Part shown: positions 45,136-56,133 of the stretch, one piece after another
How the letters are laid out: every line of letters begins with the position of its first letter
Numbering within the stretch: the first letter of the stretch is position 1
NCBI RefSeq assembly: GCF_003286085.1
Contig: NW_020825487.1
Span: 1-64,000 of the forward strand
Reading direction: 5' to 3'
Length of the DNA stretch: 64,000 bases
Source of the DNA: Drosophila persimilis
Taxonomy: Eukaryota; Arthropoda; Insecta; Diptera; Drosophilidae
The notes under the pieces: generated by a model
Database searches by the model: none
What the model was told of the DNA's origin: nothing
Seen by the model: the letters and a program-made list of their open reading frames with translations, nothing else
Translations under genes and position numbers: made by a program

Positions 45136-45976
45136 TTAGTTTACTCGATTTTGCAATATTGTGGATGCAACAGATTTTCGTCCTTTGTGTGGGCGGAAGG
45201 GGGTGGGGCGAAATTTTGAGATATACGTTTTATAGTGAGATCTAACAGGAGTGCGGATACCAAATTTGGTTACTCTAGCCTTAATAGTCTCTGAGATTTA
45301 TGAATATCCCCAGATCTGCATCCTTTGCGGGGGCGGAAGGGGGTGTGGCGAAATTTTGAAACAAACTCGTCTCGGTCCGATATATTAGGAGTGTGGATAC
45401 CAAATTTGGTTGCTCTAGCTTTTATAGTCTCTGAGATCTAGGCGCTAATGTTTTACTCTAAGCAAAGCCGCCTATGCTACGTGTGTGTTAGAGAGAGACA
45501 GGGCGAGAAAAAATGAAATTGTTTTCTTGATGCTGGCTATAATAATAATACGATCCAATTCAGATTCCGCAGTCTAAAAGATATCGTCATTCTCTACGAT
45601 TCTGCGTTTTTGGTTTTCTCGTATCTTTAAAATTGTGGATGCCACAGATTTTCGCCCTTTGTGGGGGCGGAAGTGGGCGGGGCAAAGTTTTGAAATATTT
45701 TTGTAGCAGTGACATATCACAGAAGTCTGGATCCAAACATCGTTGCTCTAGCTCTTATAGTCTTTGAGCATTAGGCGCTGAAGGGGACGGACAGACGGAC
45801 AGACGGACGGACGGACAGGCGGACAGACAGACATGGCTCAATCGACTCGGCTATTGATGCTGATCAAGAATATATATACTTTATGGGGTCGGAAACGATT
45901 CCTTCTGGACGTTACACACATACACTTTTACCACAAATCTAATATGCCCCAATACTCATTTTGAGTATCGGGTATA
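45136..45976 (-). mobile_element. Truncated HINE (5' part, reversed)
   Basis: Read on the minus strand from 45976 it has the TATACCCGATACTCA head, the (GTCY)n tract and the degenerate units, and stops at 45136 next to the Helentron C end. No protein is encoded. Its left 390 bp are the reverse complement of 46065-46454. Confidence 0.8.
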
Positions 45977-46010
45977 AAAATTTTGATTTGAGGATTTTAC
46001 TTTTACTTTT

Positions 46011-46063
46011 ACTTTTACCACAAATCTAATATACCCCAATACTCATTTTGAGTATCGGGTATA
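46011..46063 (-). mobile_element. 53-bp HINE head fragment
   Basis: Only the terminal ~50 bp (TATACCCGATACTCAAAATG and onward on the minus strand) is present, preceded by a CTTTTA triplication (45992-46016). Confidence 0.7.
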
Positions 46064-46064
46064 A

Positions 46065-46726
46065 AAAACAATTTCATTTTTTCTCGCCCTGTCTCTCTCT
46101 AACACACACGTAGCATAGGCGGCTTTGCTTAGAGTAAAACATTAGCGCCTAGATCTCAGAGACTATAAAAGCTAGAGCAACCAAATTTGGTATCCACACT
46201 CCTAATATATCGGACCGAGACGAGTTTGTTTCAAAATTTCGCCACACCCCCTTCCGCCCCCGCAAAGGATGCAGATCTGGGGATATTCATAAATCTCAGA
46301 GACTATTAAGGCTAGAGTAACCAAATTTGGTATCCGCACTCCTGTTAGATCTCACTATAAAACGTATATCTCAAAATTTCGCCCCACCCCCTTCCGCCCA
46401 CACAAAGGACGAAAATCTGTTGCATCCACAATATTGCAAAATCGAGTAAACTAAAAACGCAGAATCATAGACAATGACCATATCTATCCGGTTGCCGAAT
46501 CTGGATCAGATCGGATCATTTTTGTAGCCAAAAGCAAGAAATCAATTTTTAGTGGCTACGCAGCGCCCGACGTCACGCTCAGACTGATTTTCTGTCTCTC
46601 TCGCACGCACTCTTTGTCGTGTCGTTTAATATTAGCGGCGTCTGCCGGAGGAGAGCCATACTGACTTAGTATCGGGTATAACTGTAGAGTTGCGGTGTCC
46701 GCAGGTACTCACAACGTTCCCCCTCG
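46065..46726 (+). mobile_element. Truncated HINE (3' part)
   Basis: It begins inside a HINE at AAAACAATTTCATTTTTTC and runs to the 3' hairpin region and CCCCCTCG end. The hairpin is altered here (GCAGGTACTC, where other copies have GCAGCAACTC). It abuts the 412-like element's end at 46727. Confidence 0.8.
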
Positions 46727-46757
46727 TTTTATTTTATTTTATTTTATTTTGTGTCTG

Positions 46758-48395
46758 TTATGAATTAACAAATTTTAACCTATCTTTGTGAACTGTTTGT
46801 TTTTTATTCTTATTTCCGGAAATAACTATATTATCATTATCTTCGATTTTTTCAACTATATAGGGCCCTGTGTATTTAAGATCTAGCTTATGGCCTACTT
46901 CGTTTTTTAGTAGAACTTTATCTCCTATTGATAGCGTTATGTTCCTAGTTTTTAAATCATATAATTCCTTATTTTTCTGTTTATTTAACTCGAGCATATT
47001 TCTTGCTCTTTTGTATGCTACTTCTAATCTATATCTACTTTCTTTAGCGTAGTCTTCTATGTTATATATAGGTTCTATATTACTTATGCTATCAAAATAT
47101 TTTGGTAGATTATTAGTCTTACCAAATACTAACTCGTATGGACAATAATTATGTGCCATAGAGGGGGTTGTATTGAAACAATAAACAAAATATGGAAGCC
47201 ATACGTCCCAATCAGTTTTATTTACTGATATATAGGATCATATGTATTCGTTAAATGTTCTGTGGCTCCTTTCTATTGTTCCAACAGTTTGATGATGGTG
47301 TGCAGTTGATGTTATATTTTTTATTTTTAAATATTTGCACAAATCGTTTATAATTGAATTTTTATATTCCGTTCCCATGTCCGAAATGAACGTCTTCATT
47401 GGACCGTACTTGAGAATAAATGATTCAAATATTGCCGTTGCAACAGTTGCTGCGCTTTTATTTGCGACAGGTATAGCAACTAGATATTTAGTCAAGTCAC
47501 ATATGAGCGTGACTGCATATTCATTGCCTTTTTCTGACTTGGGTAGTGGACCAATTGTATCCACTATCACTCTGTCAAAAGCCTTCATCGGGGTTTCTGT
47601 AATTGTTAAAGGGGTCTTTATATTTGTTGTTGTTTTTGCTTTTTGACATTTCTGACATTTCCGGATGTGCTCTGTTATATCGCGAGTCATACCTTTCCAG
47701 TAATAATGTCTTTTGACCTTGGCCAAGGTTTTTGCAATGCCTGTGTGACCTCCTTGTACTGGATCATCATGTAGTGTAGACAATATAGCTTCTTTCTCTT
47801 TAACATTTGTTAATGTGGTCACCGGGTTGAGTAGCGCTACTCTCAATGTTATCAATATTTTATTGCCCATAATTTTGAAATTATCTATTGAAACCTTTTC
47901 AAAGATATTTTCCCACGGTGCCATTTTCAATTGGCTGATTTTTAATATACCGGCTTCTTTTTCTAGCCTTGGAAATAGTTGTCCTAAGTCAATATTTCCA
48001 TTATTAGTATATAAATCTCCAATATCAATTCTTGCTATAATTTTCTTACCATGTTTAAAGAAACATAGCATATCTTTTATATGCAAGGTCACTACTTTAC
48101 GTACTTCATCATTATTAATGACTTCGTATACGTTGGGCTGAGAAGCTGTTTCGGTAGATTGCTTTGGCATCTCTACTTTGTTGTTTTCTGCGCAGAATTT
48201 TTGTCTACTTTGATACCTGGTAGTGACTTTCAGGACTTTATTTTGTATGTCTTTTAGTTCAGATATTGTTATCCGTGACAACGCATCGGCTACAAAATTA
48301 TCTTTGCCTCTTAGGTACTCTACAGTAAAATTATACTCCTCTAATTCAAGTCTCATACGCGTTAATTTAGAACTGGGGTTTGTCATTGAAAACAA
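46758..48395 (-). pseudogene. pol: 412-like Pol, RNase H end and integrase (in-frame stop)
   Basis: The 47238-48395 frame starts near the RNase H end (VADALSRI), then has an integrase with an HHCC-type zinc finger (H..GHTGIAKT..C-x2-C, about residues 215-255) and the catalytic core (VIVDTIGPLP, ISDMGTEYKN, HHHQTVGTIERSHR). A stop codon at 47238 (EYI then TGA) ends it. The same frame resumes and is open to 46758, giving the C-terminal SH3-like part (GDKVLLKNEVGHKLDLKYTGPY). A CGA-to-TGA change would explain the stop. Confidence 0.85.
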
Positions 48396-48485
48396 AAATG
48401 TTAGTGGTCTATGGTCTGTTTTTACTATGAAATGAGTTCCGTAGACATAGGGTCTAAATTTGGTGATTGCCCAAGTAAATAGCTG

Positions 48486-49329
48486 TTAACTCTGTTCCGT
48501 CGTACTTTTGTTACTTTCTCCTTTGGTAAATGCTCTCGATGCGTAAGCTATTGGGAGTTGAGTCCCGTTGTGGGCTTGTGTTAGCACTGCACCACAGGCT
48601 TGCTTACTAGCATCTGTGATTATACAAAATTCTTTCGTAAAATCTGGATATTGTAACAGAGTAGGCTTTATTAATTGAGCTTTAAGATATTCAAATGCAT
48701 TTTGACATTCATTAGTCCATTCAAATGGAACATTCTTTTTATTTAATCTTGTTATATGCGTAGAATAATCGGCGAAATTTTTGATGAATCGTCTGTAGTA
48801 ATTACAAAATGCTATAAAACGTCTAGCGCTATCAGAGTCATGTGGGACTGGATAATTTAATATGACGTCAAACTTTTTGTCATCTGGTAAGATTCCCTTA
48901 TCTGTGCATTTGTGACCCAAAAATGTGACTTCATGCATGAAAAATGAACATTTTTCAGGATGTAGCTTCAAGTTGTGTTTCCTACACATGTCAAAAACAC
49001 TAATTAAATTGTTAAGCATGTGTTTTTCGGAACAACCGATTACTATTAAGTCATCCATATAGAGGAATGCTTGTGATGGTTCAAGTCCAGAGAATGCGAT
49101 AGTCATCATTCTTTGGAATGAATTGGGAGCTATTTTCAAACCAAATGGTAATCGCGTGAAGCGATAAGAGCCGTTGCTCGTTAAAAAGGATGTTATATCT
49201 CTAGAGTTTTCGTCTAGCTCAATCTGATGGAATCCTGACATTAAGTCAAGGCAAGAGAAATATTTTGCTCTTCCTAGTTGATCCAAGATATCATCGATCC
49301 TAGGAAGTGGAAATTTATCGGATAGTAAT
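48486..49329 (-). pseudogene. pol: 412-like Pol, reverse transcriptase and RNase H (part)
   Basis: Contains the RT palm with the YMDD box (FLYMDDLIVIG, near 49050), the thumb and the RNase H start (ITDASKQACGAVLTQ). The frame is lost between 48486 and 48395 through small indels after TTEQ. On the other side it ends at the HINE insertion (49330), where the RT finger motif KFPLPRIDDILDQLG is cut from the preceding part at 50443. Confidence 0.85.
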
Positions 49330-50442
49330 TATACCCGATACTCAAAATGAGTATTGGGGTATATTAGATTTGTGGTAAAATTGGATGTGTGTAACGTCCA
49401 GAAGGAATCGTTTCCGACCCTATGAAGTATATATATTCTTGATCAGCATCAATAGCCGAGTCGATTGAGCCCTGTCTGTCTGTCCGTCTGTCCGTCCGTC
49501 CGTCTGTCCGTCTGTCCGTCCCCTTCAGCGCCTAATGCTCAAAGACTATAAGAGCTAGAGCAACGATGTTTTGGATCCAGACTTCTGTGATATGTCACTG
49601 CTCCAAAAATATTTCAAAACTTTGCCCCGCCCACTTCCGCCCCCACAAAGGGCGAAAATCTGTGGCATCCACAATTTCGACGATACGAGAAAACTAAAAA
49701 CGCAGAATCGTAGAAGATGACTATATCTTCTAGAGTGCAAAATCTGAACCAGATCGTATAATTATTACAGCCAGAATCACGAAAACAATTTCACTCTTTC
49801 TCGCTCTGTCTCACTCTAACACACAGGTTTCATGGTCGGTTTTGCCAATTGCAAAATATGAGTTCAAGGATCTCAGAACCTATAAAAGCCAGAGCAACCA
49901 AATTTGGTATCCACACTCCTGTGATATCGGACCTTGACCGTTTCCTGTCCAAATTTCGCCACACCCCCTTCCGCCCCCGCAAAGGACGAAAATCTGAGGC
50001 AACCACAAATCTCAGAGACTATTAAGGCTAGAGTAACCAAATTTGGTGCACACACTCCTTTAAGATGTCACTATAAAACGTATATCTCAGAATTTCGCCC
50101 CACCCCCATCCGCCCCCACAAAGGACGAAAATCTGTTGCATCCACAATATTGCAGATTTGAGAAAACTAAAAACGCAGAATCATAGATAATGACCATGTC
50201 TATTAGATTGCTGAATCTGGATCAGATCAGATCATTTTTATAGCCAAAAGGAACAAATCAATTTGCAGTGGCTACGCAGCGCCCGACGTCACGCTCAGAC
50301 TGATTTTCTGTCTCTCTCGCACGCACTCATTGTCGTGTCGTTAAATATTAGCGGCGTCTGCCGGAGGAGAGCCATACTGACTTAGTATAGGGTATAACCG
50401 TAGAGTTGCGGTGTCCGCAGCAACTCACAATGTTCCCCCTCG
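49330..50442 (+). mobile_element. Complete HINE (DINE/mini-me type), inserted in the 412-like RT
   Basis: 1,113 bp from TATACCCGATACTCA to CCCCCTCG. It has the (GTCY)n tract at 49473-49520, the degenerate 150-bp units, the subterminal AGTATAGGGTATA (one base off the exact inverse of the head) and the 3' hairpin GAGTTGCGG..CAACTC (50403-50426). It sits in a T-run, in line with insertion between two Ts. No protein is encoded. More diverged from the consensus than the other HINEs, so probably older. Confidence 0.85.
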
Positions 50443-51480
50443 TTTTTTATTAATTTGGCGATAGTCAACTACTAATCGCCATTTTTTCTTTTTGTTATCT
50501 ATGGATTTCTTTGGTACTAGTAAAAGTGGACTGTTGTATTCTGAGGCTGACGGTTCAACTATTCTATCTTTGATTAGTTTATCGACTTGAGCTTGGATTT
50601 CGTCTTTTTGACTGTGAGGATTTCTATAATTTTTTATATATACAGGTTTATTATCTTTTAATCTTAGTTTCTGCTTGTAAAAATTATTGGTTGTTATTGA
50701 TTCGGTATCAAGTCCGAATATGTCTGCGTAGTTACAACAAAGTTCTTTTAATTGTTTATTAAATAGTTTTGGAAAATTTTTAGATAACTTTGATATAACA
50801 TCGTTCGTTCTAGTTTCATTATTTATTTCGGATATATCATAATTTGCTAATGGTTCATAATTCAACTTATTTATATTAATCATTTGGTCGGTACTAGTTG
50901 TATTAAGTAAACGAACGAATGCATTTGCAGTTGTTACGACTGTGTTTGCTGCATATATACCAGGTTGAATTTCCTGGTTCGGAATAAAAATGCTATCTTC
51001 ATTTGAAGTTAACTCAATTTTACGGACAACTTCGGATCGTGCTGGTAACACTATTGTATTGTTACCAGAGCTGTAATTTATGGGAACATAAATAGGGTAG
51101 TTTAGATTGTCTGGTCTTATTATGAGCAGATCTTTTGAAGGTGTGAAATCTAGTTGACAATTAAATTTTTTAATAAAATCTATTCCTAAAATTCCATCAC
51201 ACGGTATAGAAAAAGTTGATTCGACAATATGGAAGTTGTGTGGAATTATATATTTAGTTGTTTGTATTTCTAAGGATGTCATTCCTTTAGATTGAATTAA
51301 TCCTTGATTGATTACCTGAATATTTATTTTGTTGTTTTTGTTTATGTCATTAAAAGTGTCTGAATTGTCTTTTAACAGAGATATGTCTGCACCAGTATCT
51401 ATCAAAAATATTAATTTCTTGCCTGTAGCTACGTTTGTGAATGTTACGAATATATTAAGATTAATCGAATGAACCTTTTT
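50443..51480 (-). pseudogene. pol: 412-like Pol, protease and start of reverse transcriptase
   Basis: The frame is open from upstream of 51405. The protease motif DTGAD lies at 51399-51385 and is followed by the linker and the RT start (VDKLIKDRIVEPSASEYNSPLLLVPKK, then WRLVVDYRQINK). It runs into the HINE at 50442. The frame is one base back from gag, as expected for -1 frameshifting. Confidence 0.82.
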
Positions 51481-51485
51481 ACTGT

Positions 51486-52751
51486 CTATTGCTGTGTACC
51501 TAAGGGCTGTTGTGAGTTTCCCGATTCATTCTGGGCAATTCTCACATTGTTGTTATTGCCATTATTATTGTTATGGCCTCTGTATGAGTTACCGCGGCCT
51601 CTATAGTTTCCTCTATATTGGCCTCTACCTCTATTGTTGCCATAATTATTATTTTGGTAGTTTCCACGGTAGTTTCCGCGGTTATACGCTCGGTTAGTGT
51701 TATATCTCTGTTGTGCAGCATATAGGACTGTATTTGGGTGTCCTACTGCGTCTGTGCAACTATCGACGAACACAGTTGTAATCTCACTCATTGTATTGAA
51801 ATTTCGTGATTTCATTACAGACCTAACTTCGTCAATTGTGCTGTTTCCTATGATTGATTTTACAGCAACTTGTAGGCTCAATTCTTCGGCATATTCTTGC
51901 GATACACCGTTAATCATATGTACCGATTGCAAAGCCCTTGTCAACTGTTCAACTTCTTGAATATATTGACTTGCCGTCTTTTGCTTTTGCTGCAGATTGA
52001 ACAATTTAGCTGATATTGCTTTGGCTGATTCGCCTTTTATACCGCTTTTTAGTTTGTCTATTATGGACACTATTGTTTGTTCAGTGCTGATTAAGTTTCG
52101 AATATGGCCTTTGAGTTTAGTTTTTATTAGGTTGACTGCTGTAGTTTCATGTGTTCCCTTAAGTGAATCCACTAAGCTGAGAGCATCAATGAAACTTTGT
52201 AGATTCTCAGGCTTTCCACTAAACTCAGGTATGAGTGAAGCGGCTAGCTTAAGAAATTCTAGTTGTGACATGGCCATTTTTAGAGTTTTTACTTCAGTAA
52301 TAGACTCTGATTCAGAATCAACTAGATTGGTTAGTGTGATTACCGCTGGTATCGTAAGGTCGCCTAGGTCTTCTTCTTTTATATGTGTATCTGAACCGCT
52401 TGCGATTTCAGATTCGCCCTCTAAATCTGTGTTTGTGTCTTCCTCGACTAATACTGGAGTATTCAAAATCGAAGGTATAGTTATGTCTAGTGAATATTTT
52501 GATTTGATGCTATTTAAATTTGTTTTTAATCTATTCAAAAATCTTGATACATACGACCAATGCTGAGTATTTAACTTTTCTTTATTGTCGTGTATCAGGG
52601 AACGAGCTTGGTTAAAACATGCAACTAATATTGTCGCGTGTCTACTTATAGTTTCGTTTGAAATATTCCTATTTTGTGCTAGACACTTGTATGATTTATC
52701 AAAATTTTCTTTTATTTTAACTAATGCGGCATTAATATTTTGCCATTCCAT
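51486..52751 (-). CDS. gag: 412-like Gag
   Basis: A 421-residue intact frame. The N-terminal ~150 residues are helical and charged, with an acidic stretch (EEDTNTDLEGESE). The middle looks like a capsid-type segment (EFSGKPENLQSFIDALSLVD). From about residue 350 it is Asn/Arg/Gly-rich (RGNYRGNYQNNNYGNNRGRG), with RG repeats replacing a CCHC zinc knuckle. It stops shortly before pol. It is intact, although the pol of the same element is broken. Confidence 0.8.
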   Translation of the reverse strand: MEWQNINAALVKIKENFDKSYKCLAQNRNISNETISRHATILVACFNQARSLIHDNKEKLNTQHWSYVSRFLNRLKTNLNSIKSKYSLDITIPSILNTPVLVEEDTNTDLEGESEIASGSDTHIKEEDLGDLTIPAVITLTNLVDSESESITEVKTLKMAMSQLEFLKLAASLIPEFSGKPENLQSFIDALSLVDSLKGTHETTAVNLIKTKLKGHIRNLISTEQTIVSIIDKLKSGIKGESAKAISAKLFNLQQKQKTASQYIQEVEQLTRALQSVHMINGVSQEYAEELSLQVAVKSIIGNSTIDEVRSVMKSRNFNTMSEITTVFVDSCTDAVGHPNTVLYAAQQRYNTNRAYNRGNYRGNYQNNNYGNNRGRGQYRGNYRGRGNSYRGHNNNNGNNNNVRIAQNESGNSQQPLGTQQ

Positions 52752-52889
52752 TTCATTTTAAAATAATTATTAAAATGTGCAAAAACATTTATAGGTTTTC
52801 AATCAAATAATGATATATTTTTATTCATGATTCGTTTTGGACTTTTTCTTTTATTTTTAGCCAATTTTCGTTACCATTATAAATTTGTT

Positions 52890-53177
52890 TTAAATTTTGT
52901 CCAGGTCATCTGCCCGGCTTTGATAGCGTTTCTTTATGCATCTATTATGTAGTTTATACAATTTATATAATAGATGTCCTATGATTATAATGAAAATAAT
53001 AGCAATAAGTATTGTTATTAACTTTAGGTCGGTGTTATTGACTTCGACTTTGTTTATTACATTCGCTGTCGAATCTACCGATTTTACATCTACTAAACCC
53101 ATTGTGTAAAAATTTTCGAAATTTTCTTCAAATTTACTTATTTTGTTTGTTTGTGACATATGTATATACAAAAACAA
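52890..53177 (-). CDS. Small membrane-protein frame upstream of the 412-like gag
   Basis: 95 residues. Residues about 53-72 are a strongly hydrophobic membrane segment, followed by a basic, Cys-containing tail (HNRCIKKRYQSR), which suggests a single-pass protein with an inner basic side. An in-frame second Met at residue 7 may be the true start. It lies 138 bp upstream of gag on the same strand. I do not recognise the family. Reality rests on length, the membrane segment and position only. Confidence 0.45.
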   Translation of the reverse strand: MFLYIHMSQTNKISKFEENFENFYTMGLVDVKSVDSTANVINKVEVNNTDLKLITILIAIIFIIIIGHLLYKLYKLHNRCIKKRYQSRADDLDKI

Positions 53178-53190
53178 ATTTCTTTTTTTT

Positions 53191-54296
53191 TATACCCGAT
53201 ACTCAAAATGAGTATTGGGGTATATTAGATTTGTGGTAAAAGTGGATGTGTGTAACGTCCAGAAGGAATCGTTTCCGACCCCATAAAGTATATATATTCT
53301 TGATCAGCATCAATAGCCGAGTCGATTGAGCCATGTCTGTCTGTCCGTCCGTCCGTCTGTCCGTCTGTCCGTCCCCTTCAGCGCCTAATGCTCAAAGACT
53401 ATAAGAGCTAGAGCAACGATGTTTTGGATCCAGACTTCTGTGATATGTCACTGCTACAAAAATATTTCAAAACTTTGCCCCGCCCACCTCCGCCCCCACA
53501 AAGAGCGAAAATCTGTGGCATCCACAATTTTAAAGATACGAGAAAACTAAAAACGCAGAATCGTAGAGAATGACGATATCTTTTAGACTGCGGAATCTGA
53601 AATGGATCGTATTATTATTATAGCCAGCATCAAGAAAACAATTTCATTTTTTCTCGCCCTGTCTCTCTCTAACACACACGTAGCATAGGCGCCTTTGCTT
53701 AGAGTAAAACATTAGCGCCTAGATCTCAGAGACTATAAAAGCTAGAGCAACCAAATTTGGTATCCACACTCCTAATATATCGGACCGAGACGAGTTTGTT
53801 TCAAAATTTCGCCACACCCCCTTCCGCCCCCGCAAAGGATGCAGATCTGGGGATATTCATAAATCTCAGAGACTATTAAGGCTAGAGTAACCAAATTTGG
53901 TATCCGCACTTCTGTTAGATCTCACTATAAAACGTATATCTCAAAATTTCGCCACACCCCCTTCCGCCCCCACAAAGGACGAAAATCTGTTGCATCCACA
54001 ATATTGCAGATTTGAGAAAACTAAAAACGCAGAATCATAGATAGCGACCATATCTATCAGATTGCTGAATCTGGATCAGATCTGATCATTTTTATAGCCA
54101 AAAGGAACAAATCAATTTGCAGTGGCTACGCAGCGCCCGACGTCACGCTCAGACTGATTTTCTGTCTCTCTCGCACGCACTCTTTGTCGTGTCGTTTAAT
54201 ATTAGCGGCGTCTGCCGGAAGAGAGCCATACTGACTTAGTATCGGGTATAACTGTAGAGTTGCGGTGTCCGCAGCAACTCACAACGTTCCCCCTCG
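53191..54296 (+). mobile_element. Complete HINE
   Basis: 1,106 bp, TATACCCGATACTCA to CCCCCTCG, with a (GTCY)n tract, three degenerate units, subterminal AGTATCGGGTATA (the inverse of the head over 13 bp) and the 3' hairpin at 54257-54280. It abuts the right end of the 412-like element. No protein is encoded. Confidence 0.88.
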
Positions 54297-54365
54297 TTTT
54301 CTTTTATACTACTGTATAAATTCTTTGTTAATTGTTGAAATTAATTTATAATTTATATATATTTT

Positions 54366-55484
54366 TATACTCGATACTCAAAATGAGTATTGGGGTATAT
54401 TAGATTTGTGGTAAAAGTGTATGTGTGTAGCGTCCAGAAGGAATCGTTTCCGACCCCATAAAGTATATATATTCTTGATCAGCATCAATAGCCGAGTCGA
54501 TTGAGCCATGTCTGTCTGTCCGTCTGTCCGTCTGTCCGTCCGTCCGTCTGTCCGTCTGTCCGTCCCCTTCAGCGCCTAATGCTCAAAGACTATAAGAGCT
54601 AGAGCAACGATGTTTTGGATCCAGACTTCTGTGATATGTCACTGCTACAAAAATATTTCAAAACTTTGCCCCGCCCACTTCCGCCCCCACAAAGGGCGAA
54701 AATCTGTGGCATCCACAATTTTAAAGATACGAGAAAACCAAAAACGCAGAATCGTAGAGAATGAGATATCTTTTAGACTGCGGAATCTGAATTGGATCGT
54801 ATTATTATTAGCCAGCATCAAGAAAACAATTTCATTTTTTCTCGCCCTGTCTCTCTCTAACACACACGTAGCATAGGCGGCTTTGCTTAGAGTAAAACAT
54901 TAGCGCCTAGATCTCAGAGACTATAAAAGCTAGAGCAACCAAATTTGGTATCCACACTCCTAATATATCGGACCGAGACGAGTTTGTTTCAAAATTTCGC
55001 CACACCCCCTTCCGCCCCCGCAAAGGATGCAGATCTGGGGATATTCATAAATCTCAGAGACTATTAAGGCTAGAGTAACCAAATTTAGTATCCGCACTCC
55101 TGTTAGATCTCACTATAAAACGTATATCTCAAAATTTCGCCCCACCCCCTTCCGCCCACACAAAGGACGAAAATCTGTTGCATCCACAATATTGCAAAAT
55201 CGAGTAAACTAAAAACGCAGAATCATAGACAATGACCATATCTATCCGGTTGCCGAATCTGGATCAGATCGGATCCTTTTTGTAGCCAAAAGCAAGAAAT
55301 CAATTTTTAGTGGCTACGCAGCGCCCGACGTCACGCTCAGACTGATTTTCTGTCTCTCTCGCACGCACTCTTTGTCGTGTCGTTTAATATTAGCGGCGTC
55401 TGCCGGAGGAGAGCCATACTGACTTAGTATCGGGTATAACTGTAGAGTTGCGGTGTCCGCAGCAACTCACAACGTTCCCCCTCG
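54366..55484 (+). mobile_element. Complete HINE, first of a duplicated pair
   Basis: 1,119 bp with a slightly altered head (TATACTCGATACTCA), a HINE-type (CCCCTTCAGCGCC) body and the 3' hairpin and CCCCCTCG end. The head has private changes (AAGTGTATGTGTGTAGCG) that the second copy (56134) lacks, although the rest of the two is almost the same. A 69-bp AT-rich spacer separates it from the HINE before. Confidence 0.88.
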
Positions 55485-56133
55485 TTTTTTTCAGTTTTTA
55501 CATTTCTTTCTGCCTAGTGTTTGTGTGGCTTTACAGGCCTCACTCTAATCGGGCAGATGTTATTCCGCTCAATTTTACAATTTTAGATTTTACAGTTAAG
55601 TTTTATGCATCGCAGGCATTTAGAAAAAAAAATTTTGTTTGGCGGTGGGCGCTCTAGGAAGCGCTGTCGGTTCACTGCTCCGGGTCGAGCTTGTTGCGCT
55701 AGACGAGGCCGGTGCTGGCTGCACAGGCTGCTACTGCTTCTCTGTTGGGGCACCGGTGCAGGCTGCACAGGTGTACTCGCAATGCGGCGAGTGTAGAGGT
55801 CCCTCGCAGTCGTTCGGGCAGGTCTTCCTTGACTTTGCTATTTCTGTCGTTTGGGGTGGTGGAGTTACGATTAATATTTTACTGATATTTTGTATTGCAG
55901 TGTAGGTGGTTGTGTGCATTGGCTCTTTCATTTTCTTTTCTGCTAGCAACAATTTGATGTGATCGAGCTCTGTGTGTAATTTCACAGATGTGCTCCACGG
56001 CAAATTATCGTTGCTATTTAGCAGTTTGAGTAGTGTTGCCCTTCTGGCTCTCAGGCGTTTTACTACGCCGCCTCTTTTGCCACACATAACACTCTACTTA
56101 CTGCGTTCAGTTCCGCTCCATTTCGTTGTTAAT
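55485..56133 (-). pseudogene. 649-bp segment with a basic/Cys-His frame, first copy
   Basis: Between two HINEs. On the minus strand a 118-residue frame (55731-56087) starts with a basic helical part (KRGGVVKRLRARRATLLKLL), has a heptad-like stretch (LHTELDHIKLLLAEKKM) and ends in a Cys/His-rich part (CPNDCEGPLHSPHCEYTCAAC). This composition could suit the N-terminal Gag of a retroelement, but I do not recognise it. The same sequence is at 57253-57901 with few changes, so it was duplicated with the HINE. Confidence 0.4.

Larger units (their letters stand above)
46727..53190 (-). mobile_element. 412/mdg1-like LTR retrotransposon, decayed, without visible LTRs
   Basis: Gag and pol pieces lie in order on the minus strand. 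The residues around RNase H (ASRAFTKGESNKSTTEQ, VADALSRI) resemble 412 of Drosophila. HINEs abut both ends (46726 and 53191) and one sits inside (49330-50442). No LTR is visible at either end, so the ends may have been lost. Several frame breaks show that it is inactive. Confidence 0.8.
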
